Assembly: GCA_013215565.1 (NCBI GenBank)
Contig: JABSQV010000017.1
Coordinates: 27,527 to 91,526, forward strand
DNA: 64,000 bases
DNA from: Myxococcales bacterium
Lineage (GTDB): Bacteria; Myxococcota_A; UBA9160; SZUA-336
Direction: 5' to 3'
In this document: piece by piece, positions 20,629-31,136 of the stretch
Position numbering within the stretch: the first letter of the stretch is position 1
Layout: the number at the start of each line of letters is the position of its first letter
The notes under the pieces: model-generated
The model's database searches: none
The model's input: only the letters and a program-made list of their open reading frames with translations
Told to the model about the DNA's origin: nothing
Program-made: the position numbers and the translations under genes

Positions 20629-23352
20629 CTAGGCGGCCACGGCGCAGCACTTCTTGTACTTCCTTCCCGAGCCACACGGGCACGGCTCGTTCCGCCCCAC
20701 TTTTCGGCCATCGCGAACCACGGTCCGGACCTGGGTGCCGGCGCTTCCCGCAGCCTCTCCGAAACCGGAGGCACCCGCATGCTGCAACCGCAACTGCTGT
20801 TCGACCTGGCGGCGCCGCGCCTCCTCCTGCGCGCGCATCTGCCGAGCCCGCTCCTCGTCGGGCTCCTGGATCTGAATCTTCAGAAACTGCTCCACCGCGT
20901 GGGAACGGACCCGGTGGTCCAGGTCCATGAACATGGCATATCCCTCTCGCTGGTATTCGATCTTGGGATCCCGCTGCCCGTAGCCCCGCAACCCGATCCC
21001 TTCCTTGAGATGGTCCATCGCCAGCAGGTGATCCTTCCACTGCTGATCGAGGTTCTGGAGCAGGACACCCCGGGCAACTTCCTCGAAAGACGGAAACTGC
21101 AGGTCGGGAAATCGTTCCTCGGCATCGGCGAACATGCGCCTCTTCTCTTCGATCTTCTCGCTCAGCGATTTCTCGGTCCGCTCACACAGCTTCTCCGAAT
21201 CGAGTTCGCCGTTCGGAAGCCGCGCCTCCGCTTCCGGAAGGTCTAGGCGGATCGCGAACTGGTTCTCGATGTTCCGCACCAGAAACTCCGTCTCCTCTTC
21301 CGACGCCGCGGCCTCCTGCACCATGGTCTGGAGCAGCTCGCGCGCCATCTCCGCGTACTGTTCCCCGAGATCCTCGCTATTGAGGATCTCCCGTCGCCAG
21401 CCGTAGATGGTCTCGCGCTGCCGGTTCATCACGTCGTCGTACTCGAGTAGGTGCTTGCGGATGTCGAAGTTATGCGCCTCGACCTTGGCCTGCGCCCGCT
21501 CGATGGCACTTGTCACCATCTTGTGTTCGATTGGCTCGCCATCCTCCATTCCGAGCCGCTTCATCAGCGGGGCGATGCGATCCGATCCAAAGCGGCGCAT
21601 CAGATCATCCTCGAGCGCCAGGAAGAAGCGTGAAGAGCCGGGATCGCCCTGGCGACCCGAGCGCCCGCGCAGTTGATTGTCGATACGGCGAGCCTCGTGG
21701 CGCTGGCTCCCGACGACGTGCAGGCCGCCGGCCTCTACCACCTGCCCGCGTTCCGCTTGCACCTGTGTGCGCAGCCGGGCGAACTCCTCCTCGTTCTCCG
21801 ATTCGTAGGGATCGAGTCCGCGCGCGCGAAGCGCCATCTCCGGGTTTCCCCCCAAAACAATGTCGGTCCCGCGCCCGGCCATGTTCGTCGAGATCGTGAC
21901 GACTCCGAGACGGCCGGCCTGCGCGATGATGTCGGCCTCTCGGTCGTGCTGCTTGGCGTTCAGCACGTTGTGCGGGATTCCCCGATTCTTGAGTCTCTTC
22001 GCGAGCATCTCCGAATCCTCGATGCTGCTCGTTCCAACCAGAACCGGCTGTCCCTGACCCCGGGTTTCCGAAATCTCCTCGACGACAGCGTCCCACTTCT
22101 CGGCTCGCGTCCGGTACACGAGATCCGCGCGGTCATCCCGGATCATCGGCATGTTGGTGGGGATGACGACCACGTCGAGTTCGTAGATCTTATGAAACTC
22201 CTCGGCCTCGGTATCGGCCGTACCCGTCATGCCGGAGAGCTTGTCGTACATGCGAAAGTAGTTCTGAAAGGTAATCGAGGCGTATGTCTGAGATTCATTC
22301 TGGATCTTGACCTTCTCCTTCGCCTCGACAGCCTGGTGTAGCCCGTCACTCCAGCGGCGCCCTTCCATCAGGCGCCCCGTGAACTCGTCTACGATCACGA
22401 CCTGCCCATCCTTGACCGCGTAGTCGACGTCGCGCTGATAGAGCACATGCGCGCGCAGTGAATTCTGGACCACGTGCAGGGTATCGATCTGCTCTGGTGC
22501 GTAGAGATTCGGGACCTTGAGGATCTTCTCCATCTCGGCGATCCCGTCATCGGTCAACATCACTTGACGCGCCTTTTCCTCAACGGTGTAGTGGTCCTCG
22601 GCTCGAAGTCGTGGGATCAGGCGATCGATCGCCCGGAACTTCTCCGGATCGTCGCCAATCGGACCGGAGATGATCAGAGGCGTACGCGCTTCGTCGATCA
22701 GGATCGAATCGACCTCGTCCACAATTGCAAAGTAGTGTCCGCGCTGCGCGTAGAGTTCGAGCGACGGCTTCATGTTGTCGCGCAGGTAGTCGAACCCGAA
22801 CTCGTTGTTCTGTCCGTAGGTGATCGGAGCCGCGTAGGCGCTGCGCCGTTCCTGGTCCGAGATCCCGGCGACGATGCACCCGACCTCGAGGCCCAGATAG
22901 CGGTGGATCTGGCCCATCCAGTCGGAGTGAAAGCGCGCGAGGTAGTCGTTCACGGTCACCACGTGAACGCCCTTGCCCGTGATCGCGTTCAGGAACGAAG
23001 GAAGGGTGGCGACCAGGGTCTTCCCTTCTCCCGTCCTCATCTCTGCGATCTTCCCCTCGTGGAGCACGATCCCGCCCACGAGCTGCACATCGAAGTGTCG
23101 CTGTCCGATCGTGCGCTTCGCGGTCTCACGAACCAGCGAAAAAGCCTCCGGCAGGAGGTCGTCGAGCGACTCGCCCTGCTCGTGGCGACCGCGCAATTCG
23201 CCGACCTTGCGCCGCACGCCATCGGCATCCAGCGCCTGCATTTCCGGTTCGAACGAATTGACCCGCTCGACGAGCGGACGCGTTCGCTTGAGCAGACGCT
23301 CGTTGGCCGAACCAAAGACCTTGCGGGCGAAACTCCGAATGGCGCCCTCCAA
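20629..23352 (-). CDS. secA: Protein translocase ATPase SecA
   Basis: ATPase motor of the Sec pathway at the inner membrane. Motifs: Walker [73 protein letters not shown] and [19 protein letters not shown]. The C-terminal zinc and SecB-binding motif [13 protein letters not shown] is present. The start is uncertain: the TTG at 23352 places the family N-terminus ([16 protein letters not shown]) at the expected position and gives 907 residues; a TTG at 23418 would add 22 residues. Neither has a good ribosome-binding site. M23 peptidase upstream and argJ downstream form an order seen in related bacteria. Confidence 0.95.
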   Translation of the reverse strand: MEGAIRSFARKVFGSANERLLKRTRPLVERVNSFEPEMQALDADGVRRKVGELRGRHEQGESLDDLLPEAFSLVRETAKRTIGQRHFDVQLVGGIVLHEGKIAEMRTGEGKTLVATLPSFLNAITGKGVHVVTVNDYLARFHSDWMGQIHRYLGLEVGCIVAGISDQERRSAYAAPITYGQNNEFGFDYLRDNMKPSLELYAQRGHYFAIVDEVDSILIDEARTPLIISGPIGDDPEKFRAIDRLIPRLRAEDHYTVEEKARQVMLTDDGIAEMEKILKVPNLYAPEQIDTLHVVQNSLRAHVLYQRDVDYAVKDGQVVIVDEFTGRLMEGRRWSDGLHQAVEAKEKVKIQNESQTYASITFQNYFRMYDKLSGMTGTADTEAEEFHKIYELDVVVIPTNMPMIRDDRADLVYRTRAEKWDAVVEEISETRGQGQPVLVGTSSIEDSEMLAKRLKNRGIPHNVLNAKQHDREADIIAQAGRLGVVTISTNMAGRGTDIVLGGNPEMALRARGLDPYESENEEEFARLRTQVQAERGQVVEAGGLHVVGSQRHEARRIDNQLRGRSGRQGDPGSSRFFLALEDDLMRRFGSDRIAPLMKRLGMEDGEPIEHKMVTSAIERAQAKVEAHNFDIRKHLLEYDDVMNRQRETIYGWRREILNSEDLGEQYAEMARELLQTMVQEAAASEEETEFLVRNIENQFAIRLDLPEAEARLPNGELDSEKLCERTEKSLSEKIEEKRRMFADAEERFPDLQFPSFEEVARGVLLQNLDQQWKDHLLAMDHLKEGIGLRGYGQRDPKIEYQREGYAMFMDLDHRVRSHAVEQFLKIQIQEPDEERARQMRAQEEARRRQVEQQLRLQHAGASGFGEAAGSAGTQVRTVVRDGRKVGRNEPCPCGSGRKYKKCCAVAA

Positions 23353-23486
23353 TTCCGTCGCGCTGCCGCCTCGACGATTCTCGCTGGCGCGGACGGCGCT
23401 GCCCGGCGGTCTCCGCAATCGCAGCGACGGAACCGGCCAGCGATACAGACCCGCGAGTATAAGAAAGCTCGCCGGGGCGATCCAGA

Positions 23487-24413
23487 TCAGTCCAGGATGT
23501 AGTTCCGCGGATTGACGGGGGCCCCGTTCACCTCGACCTGGTAGTGAAGGTGCGGTCCGGTGCTCCGGCCCGTACTTCCCATCGCGCCGATCTGTTCGCC
23601 ACGCCTGACGCGCTGCCCGACCTTCACTCCGAGTTCGGACAGGTGACCGTAGAGACTCTCGATTCCGTACCCATGCTCGAGCACGATCGAGTTTCCGAGA
23701 GAACGTTTGGATCCCACAAAGCGCACGCGGCCATCCGCGGGTGCAACGACAGACGTACCCACCCGGCCGGCGATGTCGATCCCACGATGAAATTCGCGGT
23801 TGCGCGTAAACGGCGAACTCCGGTAGCCGAAGCCCGACGTCACCCAGCCCTTGGTCGGTGTAACCGAGGGGGTCGCCGCCAGCTGCGCGGTCTGATTCTC
23901 GAGGTGGCGAATCAACTCACCGAGGCTGGCTTCTTCGCTCCGGGCCGCCTCGCTGAGTTGGTCCAGACCCTCGAGCATCCGCTCGTGCCGGCGCTGGCTT
24001 CCGAGGCTGACGAGTTGGTGCGGTTCCAGGAATTCGCCGTCCACGCCCCCGACACCTGGAAGCGGAAACGGATCGGCCGGGTCGAGATCCGCAATCACGC
24101 GCAGCTTCCGATCGAAACGGCCGACACGGCGAAGGGACTCGGCCAGGCCGCCCATTCGCTCCGCGTAGGCCTCGATCTGCGCGCGCTGCTCGAGGACCTC
24201 GCCCTGCAGGTCCGCCAGATCCGAGTTCAGACTCCGCACGCGCACGTAGTCGACCGAGAGGCCGAGAAAGAGCACGGCGAACCCGACCAAGACGCCACCG
24301 ACGATCCGGATCAACTTCCGGCGTAGCGTGAAACGACGCACGTTCCCGGCATGCCCCGGGATCAGCATCACCGTCAGGACATCGTCCGGGCCCTCACCCG
24401 CGTCACGCGCCAC
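23487..24413 (-). CDS. Membrane-anchored M23 (LytM-type) peptidase
   Basis: A 308-residue protein with a short cytoplasmic N-terminus, one membrane segment at about residues 35-55, a coiled-coil-like stretch ([20 protein letters not shown]), and a C-terminal M23 domain. The zinc and catalytic motifs are complete: FHRGIDIAG and GPHLHYQVE, with [11 protein letters not shown]. It probably cleaves peptidoglycan crosslinks in the periplasm or, as with EnvC-type proteins, activates amidases. Six bases separate it from the FHA gene. Confidence 0.92.
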   Translation of the reverse strand: MARDAGEGPDDVLTVMLIPGHAGNVRRFTLRRKLIRIVGGVLVGFAVLFLGLSVDYVRVRSLNSDLADLQGEVLEQRAQIEAYAERMGGLAESLRRVGRFDRKLRVIADLDPADPFPLPGVGGVDGEFLEPHQLVSLGSQRRHERMLEGLDQLSEAARSEEASLGELIRHLENQTAQLAATPSVTPTKGWVTSGFGYRSSPFTRNREFHRGIDIAGRVGTSVVAPADGRVRFVGSKRSLGNSIVLEHGYGIESLYGHLSELGVKVGQRVRRGEQIGAMGSTGRSTGPHLHYQVEVNGAPVNPRNYILD

Positions 24414-24418
24414 CGGGT

Positions 24419-24847
24419 TTACCCCTCACCCTGCATCGCGGGCTCGAGAACCCGCAGTTCCAGCTCCCCGATCCGGAGCATATCGCCTTCCCCGAGCTCT
24501 GTCCGGTCACAGCGGACCCCGTTCACGAAAATTCCGTTCATGCTGCCCAAGTCTCGGACAAACAGGACCGGACCGTCAAAGCCGATTTCCGCGTGCCGGC
24601 GCGAGAGCGTGGGCTCACACAGGCAGAACTCGGCCTCGGAGCCGCGCCCGATCACGAGCCGCTGGGGCCCGACCGGCCATTCCAGTCCGCGATAGAACCC
24701 GTTCGTCACCTGGACCCGGGCCCCGGGCGAGCCCGAATTCCGCTTCGCTGGAGGAGACTTAGCCAAATCCTTTGCACCTGCCCCGCCGGGCCGGCAGAAT
24801 ACCGGGAACCGGCGGACCTCCTCCGGATCGGCGTGCCGGGCGATCAA
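24419..24847 (-). CDS. FHA-domain protein
   Basis: A small protein whose second half is a forkhead-associated domain, a phosphothreonine-binding module: VIGRGSEAEFCL, TLSRRHAEI, and DLGSMNGIFVNG contain the conserved GR, S..H and N..G..VNG residues. No other domain is visible. The start is uncertain: the TTG at 24847 gives 142 residues; a TTG at 24766 would give 115. Cytoplasmic, partner unknown. It lies between recN and the M23 peptidase on the same strand. Confidence 0.82.
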   Translation of the reverse strand: MIARHADPEEVRRFPVFCRPGGAGAKDLAKSPPAKRNSGSPGARVQVTNGFYRGLEWPVGPQRLVIGRGSEAEFCLCEPTLSRRHAEIGFDGPVLFVRDLGSMNGIFVNGVRCDRTELGEGDMLRIGELELRVLEPAMQGEG

Positions 24848-24925
24848 CTTGAAAACTGTGCCATTTTCGCCCCGTTGCTCGGAATCTCGGTCCCGCCGCC
24901 CTGTTTCGGGCCCCCGCGAGCCTGG

Positions 24926-26614
24926 CTAGCGCGATTCGAGCAACTCTCGCGCGTGCGCGCGCGCCGCCTCGGTCACGCGGCCGCCGGCAGCCATCCTGGC
25001 GATCTCCTGAACCCGCGCTTCGGCTCCGAGACACTCGACCCAGGTTTCGGTCCGGCCGGCGCGGCGCCGCTTGGCGACCCGGTGGTGAGTTTCTGCCAGC
25101 GCCGCGATCTGGGGCAGATGCGTGACACAGAGCACCTGGTACCGCGTGGCCAGTTCTCGGAGACGCTCGCCCACCCGCCTCGCCGTCTGGCCGCCGATGC
25201 CGGCGTCGACCTCGTCGAAGATCAGGATCCCGCCGGGGCCCGCGTCCCGCAGCGCATTCCGCAGCGAGAGATAGAGACGCGACAATTCGCCGCCCGATGC
25301 GGCTTCCCGGAGCTTCCGGGATCCCTCGCCCGCATTCGCGCCCAGCTGAAACCGCGCCCGCTCGCGGCCCTGGGGGCCACAGAAGGGCTCCGGGCCCGTG
25401 CTCGGCTCCCGGGGCGGAGACAGGGCTTCGAGGCGAACCTCGAAGCGCGCGCCATCTAGATCGAGCGCCCCGAATTCCCGCATCACCGCCTGTTCGAGCC
25501 CCGCTGCCGCCTTGCGCCGCAATTCCGAGAGCCGGAGCCCGTCGGCCTCGAGCGCATCCGCGATCGAAGCCCGACGCGCTTCCAGTTCGGCGATCCGCTC
25601 CTCGCCTCCTGCCAGTTGTTCGAGTTCCTGCCGCGCCACCTCGCGGTGCTGCAAGATCTCGTGCACGGAGTCGCCGTATCGGCTTCGCAACCGACCCAGA
25701 TCCGAGAGACGGCTCTCGACGGCCGCGAGCCGGCCCGGGTCCGCCTCGAGATCCGCGCCGTACCGCGCGAGGGAGACGGCGGCCTCCTCGACCTCGAGCG
25801 CAGCCCGCTCCAACCCCTCGAGCAGCGGTCCCAGGTCCGGATCCAGGCTCACGCTCTGCGCGAGCGCTGTGCGGGCCTGGCCGAGACGGTCGCGGATTCC
25901 CGCGTCTCCATCGATCGCGTCGTAAGCCTGCCGCGTCGCGTGTGCCAGCCGATCGCTGTGGGCCAGCCGGCGGTGTTCGGCCTCGAGTTCGTCGATTTCG
26001 CCCGGAGCCGGATCCAGAGCCTCGATCTGCTCGATCTCGTGGCGCAACTGATCTTCCCTTCGGACCCGCTCCGCGGACCTGGCAGACCGCTCCGCGATCT
26101 CGCCCCCCAGTTCCCGCCACTCGCGGTAACGGGCTTCCACCGCTTCGCGACTCGGCCCTGCGCCGCCGAAGCGGTCGAGCATCTCCGCCTGCACGTCGGG
26201 GCGCAGGAGGTGCTGGGTTTCGCTCTGGCTGGCGACCTCTACGGCGGTTCCGACGAGTTCCCCGAGCAGGGACACGGTGGCCAGGGAACCCTGGACGTGC
26301 ACCCGCGCCCTGCGCGAGCCGTCGGCGGGAAGCGTCCGGGCAACCAGCAACTCGGAATCCGCGGGCTCCGCAAGCCCGCGCGCCTGCGCGGTCGCGAGCG
26401 GCGCACCCTCGAGAATCGCCTCTGCCGACGCTTCGTCGGCCCCCGAGCGGACGGAGCCGGAGCCGACCCGGCCGCCCGAGATCAGGCGAACCGCCTCCAG
26501 GAGTACCGACTTGCCGGCCCCGGTCTCGCCGGTCAGCACGTTCAAGCCCGGCCCGAACTCAAGTTCGAGTTCCTGAATCACCGCGAGGTTCCGCACGTGC
26601 AGACTGCGGATCAA
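24926..26614 (-). CDS. recN: DNA repair ATPase RecN
   Basis: SMC-like protein that handles double-strand breaks. The 562-residue protein has the Walker A GLNVLTGETGAGKSVLLEA at the N-terminus, long alternating charged helices in the middle, the ABC signature region ELSRLYLSLR (with SGGELSRL), the Walker B ILIFDEVDAGIGG and the switch-type CVTHLPQIAA. The TTG start overlaps the nadK stop as TTGA. Confidence 0.96.
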   Translation of the reverse strand: MIRSLHVRNLAVIQELELEFGPGLNVLTGETGAGKSVLLEAVRLISGGRVGSGSVRSGADEASAEAILEGAPLATAQARGLAEPADSELLVARTLPADGSRRARVHVQGSLATVSLLGELVGTAVEVASQSETQHLLRPDVQAEMLDRFGGAGPSREAVEARYREWRELGGEIAERSARSAERVRREDQLRHEIEQIEALDPAPGEIDELEAEHRRLAHSDRLAHATRQAYDAIDGDAGIRDRLGQARTALAQSVSLDPDLGPLLEGLERAALEVEEAAVSLARYGADLEADPGRLAAVESRLSDLGRLRSRYGDSVHEILQHREVARQELEQLAGGEERIAELEARRASIADALEADGLRLSELRRKAAAGLEQAVMREFGALDLDGARFEVRLEALSPPREPSTGPEPFCGPQGRERARFQLGANAGEGSRKLREAASGGELSRLYLSLRNALRDAGPGGILIFDEVDAGIGGQTARRVGERLRELATRYQVLCVTHLPQIAALAETHHRVAKRRRAGRTETWVECLGAEARVQEIARMAAGGRVTEAARAHARELLESR

Positions 26615-27483
26615 GACGCTCCCCAGCCGAGCTTGTTCCGCAGCGTCTCGAAGTGATTCTCTTCGGCCCCGACGACGAGCCGGACCGGCTGCTCCGCACG
26701 CGCAACGCGGACGCGGTCCCCTCTGCTGAGCGCCACGCCAACCTGGCCGTCCAGTGTCAGCGTAACCTCCTCTCTCGAAAGCAGCCGAACCTCGATCCAG
26801 TTGTCGTCAGGCAACACCAGCGGGCGCTGGCTCAGCGTGTGCGGACAGATCGGGGTCAGCAGGATCGCGGACAGGGTCGGATCCAGAAGCGGCCCGCCCG
26901 CAGACAGGTTGTAGGCGGTCGAACCCGTCGGCGTCGCCACGATCAGGCCGTCCGAGCGATAGGTCGCGACCAACTGGTTGTCGACACGAACGTGAAGATC
27001 GATCATGCGCGCAAGTGCGGTTCCCTTGGTGAGCACCACATCGTTCAGGACCAGATCCCGGCGGGTCTCGACCCCGTTTTCGATCACGACCACTTCGAGG
27101 CGCGCGCGCTCATCGATCCGGCAGCGGCCCGCGAGTGCATTCGACAACACCTGATCGACGTCCTCGGGGTGGACGGCGGTCAGAAATCCGAGATGGCCCA
27201 GACTGATTCCGAGAATCGGGGTCGCACGCGGTCCGATCTCGCGCGCCACCCCCAGCAGGGTTCCGTCACCCCCGACCGCAATCATCAGGTCCGCACGCGC
27301 CGTCACCTCCTCGCGGGCCACGATCTCGGCCCCGCCGAGCTTCGTGATCTGTGCAGCCGCCTCCGCCTCCACGAGCACCTCGCACCCGTTCTGATCGAGC
27401 AACGACACGATCCGCTCGAGTAGCGGACGGAGCCTCGCGTGGCCGGGCTTGGCTACGATTCCGACGCGCTTCCAGGAGTCCAT
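26611..27483 (-). CDS. nadK: NAD kinase
   Basis: Phosphorylates NAD to NADP with ATP or polyphosphate. The ATG at 27483 has a GGAG about 4 bases upstream and gives 290 residues. Motifs: IAVGGDGTLLG (the GGDGT loop), LGHLGFLTAV, LVLNDVVLTKG, YRSDGLIVATPTGSTAYNLSAGGP and LDGQVG. It is the first gene of the long minus-strand run and is divergent from rarA, with 80 bases between them. Confidence 0.96.
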   Translation of the reverse strand: MDSWKRVGIVAKPGHARLRPLLERIVSLLDQNGCEVLVEAEAAAQITKLGGAEIVAREEVTARADLMIAVGGDGTLLGVAREIGPRATPILGISLGHLGFLTAVHPEDVDQVLSNALAGRCRIDERARLEVVVIENGVETRRDLVLNDVVLTKGTALARMIDLHVRVDNQLVATYRSDGLIVATPTGSTAYNLSAGGPLLDPTLSAILLTPICPHTLSQRPLVLPDDNWIEVRLLSREEVTLTLDGQVGVALSRGDRVRVARAEQPVRLVVGAEENHFETLRNKLGWGAS

Positions 27484-27563
27484 CCTGCTCCGAAGATACG
27501 GCTCAGGCTGGCGCGACGCGACCCGGCGGCCCCCCGGGGCGTGGGCCGCGATAGACTCGAAGG

Positions 27564-28889
27564 GTGGAACTCTTCCCGCGCGAGACCCGCGAACCACCGG
27601 AGCCCCCGGAAGACGCACCGTTGGCAGAGCGCCAACGGCCCCGCGACCTCGCGGATTTCGAGGGGCAGGCGCACCTGCTCGGCACAGACGGGCCGCTCGG
27701 ACCCGTCGTACGCGGCGCGGGCACGCTGCAATCCCTGATCCTGTGGGGCCCGCCCGGCTCGGGCAAGACCACGCTGGCACGGCTGCTCGCGGCGCGCGTC
27801 GGTCTGCGCATGGTCGGCATGTCGGCGGTTCTGGCCACGGTGAAGGACCTGCGCGAGGCGGTCGCCGCAGCCCGTGTCCTGCGCGAGAGCGGGACCCGAA
27901 CGGCGCTGTTGATCGACGAGATTCACCGCTTCAACAAGGCGCAGCAGGACGTGCTGCTCCCCCACGTGGAGGTCGGCACCGTGGTTCTCCTCGGCGCGAC
28001 GACCGAGAACCCGTCGTTCGAGGTGATTCCGGCGCTGCGCTCGCGCTGCCGCGTGTTCACGCTCCGCGCGCTCGAGCCCGAGACCGTGAAACGGATCCTG
28101 GCCCGCGCGCTGGCCGATCCGCAGCATGGACTCGGCGAACGGCAACTGGAGGTCGAGGCCCCAGCATTGGACGCCATCGTGCGGCTCACCGAAGGCGACG
28201 CGCGGCGGGCACTCGGGCTGCTCGAGACCACAGCCGAGCGCGTTCGAGACCGGATCACCCGCGCCGACGTGGAAGCCGCTGTCGAGCAGCGGCTTCCGGA
28301 CTACGACAAAGGAGGCGAGGGCCACTACGACACGATCTCGGCCTTCATCAAGAGCCTGCGCGGAAGCGATCCCGACGCTGCCGTGTACTGGCTGGTACGC
28401 ATGCTCGAAGGCGGAGAAGATCCGCGCTTCATCTGCCGCCGGATGCTGATCTTCGCATCCGAGGACATCGGGAACGCGGATGCCCGGGCGCTGAGCGTCG
28501 CGGCCGCGACCGCGGAAGCCTTCGATCGGGTCGGACTCCCGGAGGGGCGCCTGATCCTCTCGCAGGCCGCGACCTATCTCGCGAGCGCACCCAAGAGCGA
28601 CGCGAGCACGACCGCGCTGAGCCGCGCCGCCGCTGCAGTCGACGAGCACGGATCGCTCCCGGTCCCGCTACACCTGCGCAACGCACCGACGGAACTCCTG
28701 CGCCGCGAGGCGTACGGCAAGGGCTACCGGGTTCCGCACGCGCACCCCGGCCACTTCGTCGAACAGCAGTATCTGCCCGATCGCCTGCGGGACGCGCGCT
28801 TCTACCATCCGAGCGATCAGGGAGACGAGCTCGAGATACGCGAGCGGCTCGCGCGGCTCTGGCACGGAACGAAGCCGGACACCGGCTAA
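27564..28889 (+). CDS. rarA: Replication-associated recombination protein A (MgsA/RarA ATPase)
   Basis: AAA+ ATPase of the clamp-loader family acting at stalled forks. The 441-residue protein shows Walker A LILWGPPGSGKTTLARLLA, Walker B ALLIDEIHRFNKAQQDVLLP, sensor 1 GATTENPSFEV, sensor 2 EGDARRALGLLE and the tetramerisation region HYDTISAFIKSLRGSDPDAAVYWL. GTG start. Alone on the plus strand here; the promoter is not clear beyond a possible -10 TAGACT. Confidence 0.95.
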   Translation: MELFPRETREPPEPPEDAPLAERQRPRDLADFEGQAHLLGTDGPLGPVVRGAGTLQSLILWGPPGSGKTTLARLLAARVGLRMVGMSAVLATVKDLREAVAAARVLRESGTRTALLIDEIHRFNKAQQDVLLPHVEVGTVVLLGATTENPSFEVIPALRSRCRVFTLRALEPETVKRILARALADPQHGLGERQLEVEAPALDAIVRLTEGDARRALGLLETTAERVRDRITRADVEAAVEQRLPDYDKGGEGHYDTISAFIKSLRGSDPDAAVYWLVRMLEGGEDPRFICRRMLIFASEDIGNADARALSVAAATAEAFDRVGLPEGRLILSQAATYLASAPKSDASTTALSRAAAAVDEHGSLPVPLHLRNAPTELLRREAYGKGYRVPHAHPGHFVEQQYLPDRLRDARFYHPSDQGDELEIRERLARLWHGTKPDTG

Positions 28890-28979
28890 CCGCGCCCGGC
28901 GGGCCGAGCTGCCGCACACCGTCTTCGCCGGAACTCACCCGGAGGGCCGGCGCTCCTTCGCGGCCTCCCCGGCGCGAAC

Positions 28980-29056
28980 TGGCGGGGCGGACGGGACTCG
29001 AACCCGCAACTTCCGGCGTGACAGGCCGGTGCTCTAACCAGTTGAACTACCACCCC
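28980..29056 (-). tRNA. tRNA-Asp (anticodon GTC)
   Basis: A 77-base cloverleaf with CCA encoded. Acceptor stem GGGGTGG pairs with CCGCCCC, the anticodon stem-loop CCGGCCTGTCACGCCGG carries GTC, and the T arm GCGGGTTCGAGTCCCGT is standard. A promoter lies immediately upstream at 29066-29094. Confidence 0.97.
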
Positions 29057-29065
29057 TTGGCGCCC

Positions 29066-29094
29066 TTTCTACAGAAACCCCGACGGCCACGCAA
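29066..29094 (-). promoter_or_regulatory. Promoter of tRNA-Asp
   Basis: Minus strand: -35 TTGCGT, 17-base spacer, -10 TAGAAA, placing the transcription start within a few bases of the mature tRNA 5' end. Confidence 0.5.
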
Positions 29095-29160
29095 ACCAGC
29101 AGGCGCTCATGCAAATCCCGGGCGGGGACGATGGGCTCGGTGAGCCGACGGGAGGACGCG

Positions 29161-30249
29161 ATGCGGGATTCGAGGGACCAGCAGCGGTCACCGCGAATCA
29201 ACCTGGTCGGTTCGGACCAGCTCGAGACCCGAATTCGGTCCGCACTCGGTCCAGGGTTCGAACTCAGGCGAAACGGGGCCGAAGGCTGCGAGCTGTGGCT
29301 GGTTTCCGCGGACCCGGACCTGAGTCCGGGGGGGTGCACGCCGCGAGAGAACCTCGAGCGGAGCCCCGACACCCCCTGGATCGCCCTGCTGCCGGAGGGC
29401 GCGGCCAGCACGCTCGCACGCACTTGCCTGCAGGCCGGCGCCATCGACGCAATCCCACTCGAGATTCTGGATACAGCGCTCGAAGCCGCAGTTCGCTCCG
29501 CGCTCGCAGACACCCGGCCGGCAGCGCCCGCCCCAGACCGGCGTCGCTTCCCTCAAGCCGACCCCGAGGCGCAGGCACACGGCCTCGAGCTGGCGCTGGA
29601 CGGGGTCCGGGAGGCGTACGATCAAACGCTCGCCGCACTCGTGGCTGCTCTGGACTGCCGTGAGAAGGAGACCGCCTGTCACTCGCAGCGGGTCGCCACC
29701 TTCTCGATCCGGATCGCGCTCGGGCTCGGGCTCGAACAGATCGAACTGGAGGACCTGTATCGCGGAGCGCTGCTCCACGACATCGGGAAGATCGGCACGC
29801 CCGACGCGATTTTGCTCAAGCCAGGGGCCCTCACGCCGGCGGAATGGGAGGTGATGCGAGAACACCCGGAACAGGGATTCCGACTGATTGAAGACATCGC
29901 ATTTCTGGATCGGGCCCGCTGCGTTCTCTTATGTCACCACGAGGCCTGGGACGGCAGTGGCTATCCGGCCGGACTGGCCGGCGACGAGATCCCGCTCCCG
30001 GCACGGATCTTTGCGGTCGCCGACACGTACGATGCCATGCGCTCGGCACGTCCCTACAGGACGCCCGCGTCGCACGAGGCCACCATCGAAGCGATCCGTG
30101 CCGACGCCGGCACGCGCCTCGACCCGATGATCGTGGAGTGGTTCGCCCGGCAGGCAAGCGACACCTGGGAACGGCTGGTTGCGGGGGCGCGGACGAGTTG
30201 GACCTTTCGGGATGCGCTGCGCGCCTGCTGCAGCATTCGGCCGGCATGA
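29161..30249 (+). CDS. HD-GYP domain protein with receiver-like N-terminal region
   Basis: Probable cyclic di-GMP phosphodiesterase or a degenerate relative. The C-terminal domain has the metal-binding HD (LLHDIGKIGTPDAIL), the helix LTPAEWEVMREHPEQG, HHEAWDGSGYPAGL (GYP) and VADTYDAMRSARPYR. The first 130 residues resemble a receiver fold without a convincing phosphoacceptor aspartate. The ATG at 29161 is chosen because GGGAGG lies 5 bases upstream (362 residues); an ATG at 29131 is in frame. The stop overlaps the next gene's ATG (ATGA), so the two HD-superfamily proteins are translationally coupled. Confidence 0.85.
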   Translation: MRDSRDQQRSPRINLVGSDQLETRIRSALGPGFELRRNGAEGCELWLVSADPDLSPGGCTPRENLERSPDTPWIALLPEGAASTLARTCLQAGAIDAIPLEILDTALEAAVRSALADTRPAAPAPDRRRFPQADPEAQAHGLELALDGVREAYDQTLAALVAALDCREKETACHSQRVATFSIRIALGLGLEQIELEDLYRGALLHDIGKIGTPDAILLKPGALTPAEWEVMREHPEQGFRLIEDIAFLDRARCVLLCHHEAWDGSGYPAGLAGDEIPLPARIFAVADTYDAMRSARPYRTPASHEATIEAIRADAGTRLDPMIVEWFARQASDTWERLVAGARTSWTFRDALRACCSIRPA

Positions 30250-31100
30250 GTCCCGACCTCGCACGGATCGGGAGGATTCTCCGACTCGGGCACGATCCCG
30301 GGTTGCGGGTCGAAGCGCTCCAGGCCGAACTCGAGTCCTGCCCGGGACTGGCCCCGGAAGTCGCGCGTCTCGCCGGGTCGCGCCTGTACGGGTTGCCGGG
30401 GCGAATTCGCAGGCTCGACCGCACGATCCTGATTCTGGGCCCCGGCGCGGTTGCCGAGATTGCGGCCAGCGCGCTCGTGGCCCGCGGCCTGATGCAGCTC
30501 CAGATCGGAATTCTGGCCGGGACGGCGCTGCTCCAGCACAGCCTGGAAATCGCGATCGGTGCGCAGTTCGGGGCGTGCCGGCTTGGCGTCGACCTGGAGC
30601 GGGAGGCGTATCTAGCCGGACTGCTCCACGATCTCGGCATCTGCGCGATGCTCGGCGCACACGGACAGGAATACGCGGCCGTGGTCACGCGCGCGATCTG
30701 CGAGCAGCGGTCCCTCTCCGACCTCGAACGCAGAAGCTTCGGAACCACGCACGCGGAAGCTCTGGCGGAAGCCGTTTCAGCGTGGGAGTTGCCGCGACCG
30801 CTGCGTTTCGGCCTCGCCCCGGGCCGCGATCGATGCCCCGAAACGCAACCGGAGCGGACCCTGGCAGAGTTGATCCAATCCGCGCACGCAATCCTATCTC
30901 CGCCCGAACCGAGCCGAGCGTGCCTCGGCGGCGGATGCGAAATCCCGAACCGCCCAACCGCCGGCGTACCCCTGCAAACCGAGGCCTGGGAGCGCCGGGT
31001 CCGAACACGCGTCGAGGACCTCTGCGCGCACTTCCGGGTACCGGAGGCGGCCGCCTCCGTGGGCGGAGCAGGACTCGAACCTGCGACCCGCGCCTTGTAA
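30246..31100 (+). CDS. HDOD-like signalling protein
   Basis: A 284-residue protein. The region from about residue 20 to 170 matches the HDOD pattern: LESCPGLAPEVARLAGSRLYGLPGRIRRLDRTILILG, LLQHSLEIA and AYLAGLLHDLGICAML. HDOD proteins are non-catalytic HD relatives in signalling pathways. The last 70 residues are low in similarity to anything I recognise. Its stop codon lies inside the tRNA-Val gene on the other strand, so the coding sequence overlaps the tRNA by about 40 bases. Coupled to the HD-GYP gene upstream. Confidence 0.75.
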   Translation: MSPDLARIGRILRLGHDPGLRVEALQAELESCPGLAPEVARLAGSRLYGLPGRIRRLDRTILILGPGAVAEIAASALVARGLMQLQIGILAGTALLQHSLEIAIGAQFGACRLGVDLEREAYLAGLLHDLGICAMLGAHGQEYAAVVTRAICEQRSLSDLERRSFGTTHAEALAEAVSAWELPRPLRFGLAPGRDRCPETQPERTLAELIQSAHAILSPPEPSRACLGGGCEIPNRPTAGVPLQTEAWERRVRTRVEDLCAHFRVPEAAASVGGAGLEPATRAL

Positions 31101-31131
31101 GGGCGCTGCTCTACCGCTGAGCTACCCGCCC
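31060..31131 (-). tRNA. tRNA-Val (anticodon TAC)
   Basis: A 72-base cloverleaf: acceptor GGGCGGG with TCCGCCC, D arm GCTCAGCGGTAGAGC, anticodon stem-loop GCGCCCTTACAAGGCGC with TAC, T arm GCAGGTTCGAGTCCTGC. The discriminator is A but the next bases are CGG, so CCA is not encoded. The 5' end is 5 bases after the lon stop, so it is probably processed from the clp-lon transcript. Confidence 0.97.
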
Positions 31132-31136
31132 GCGGA

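Noticed and set aside
27449..29143. 564-codon open frame on the plus strand
   Set aside because: Overlaps rarA in another frame and runs through tRNA-Asp; very arginine-rich with no domain.
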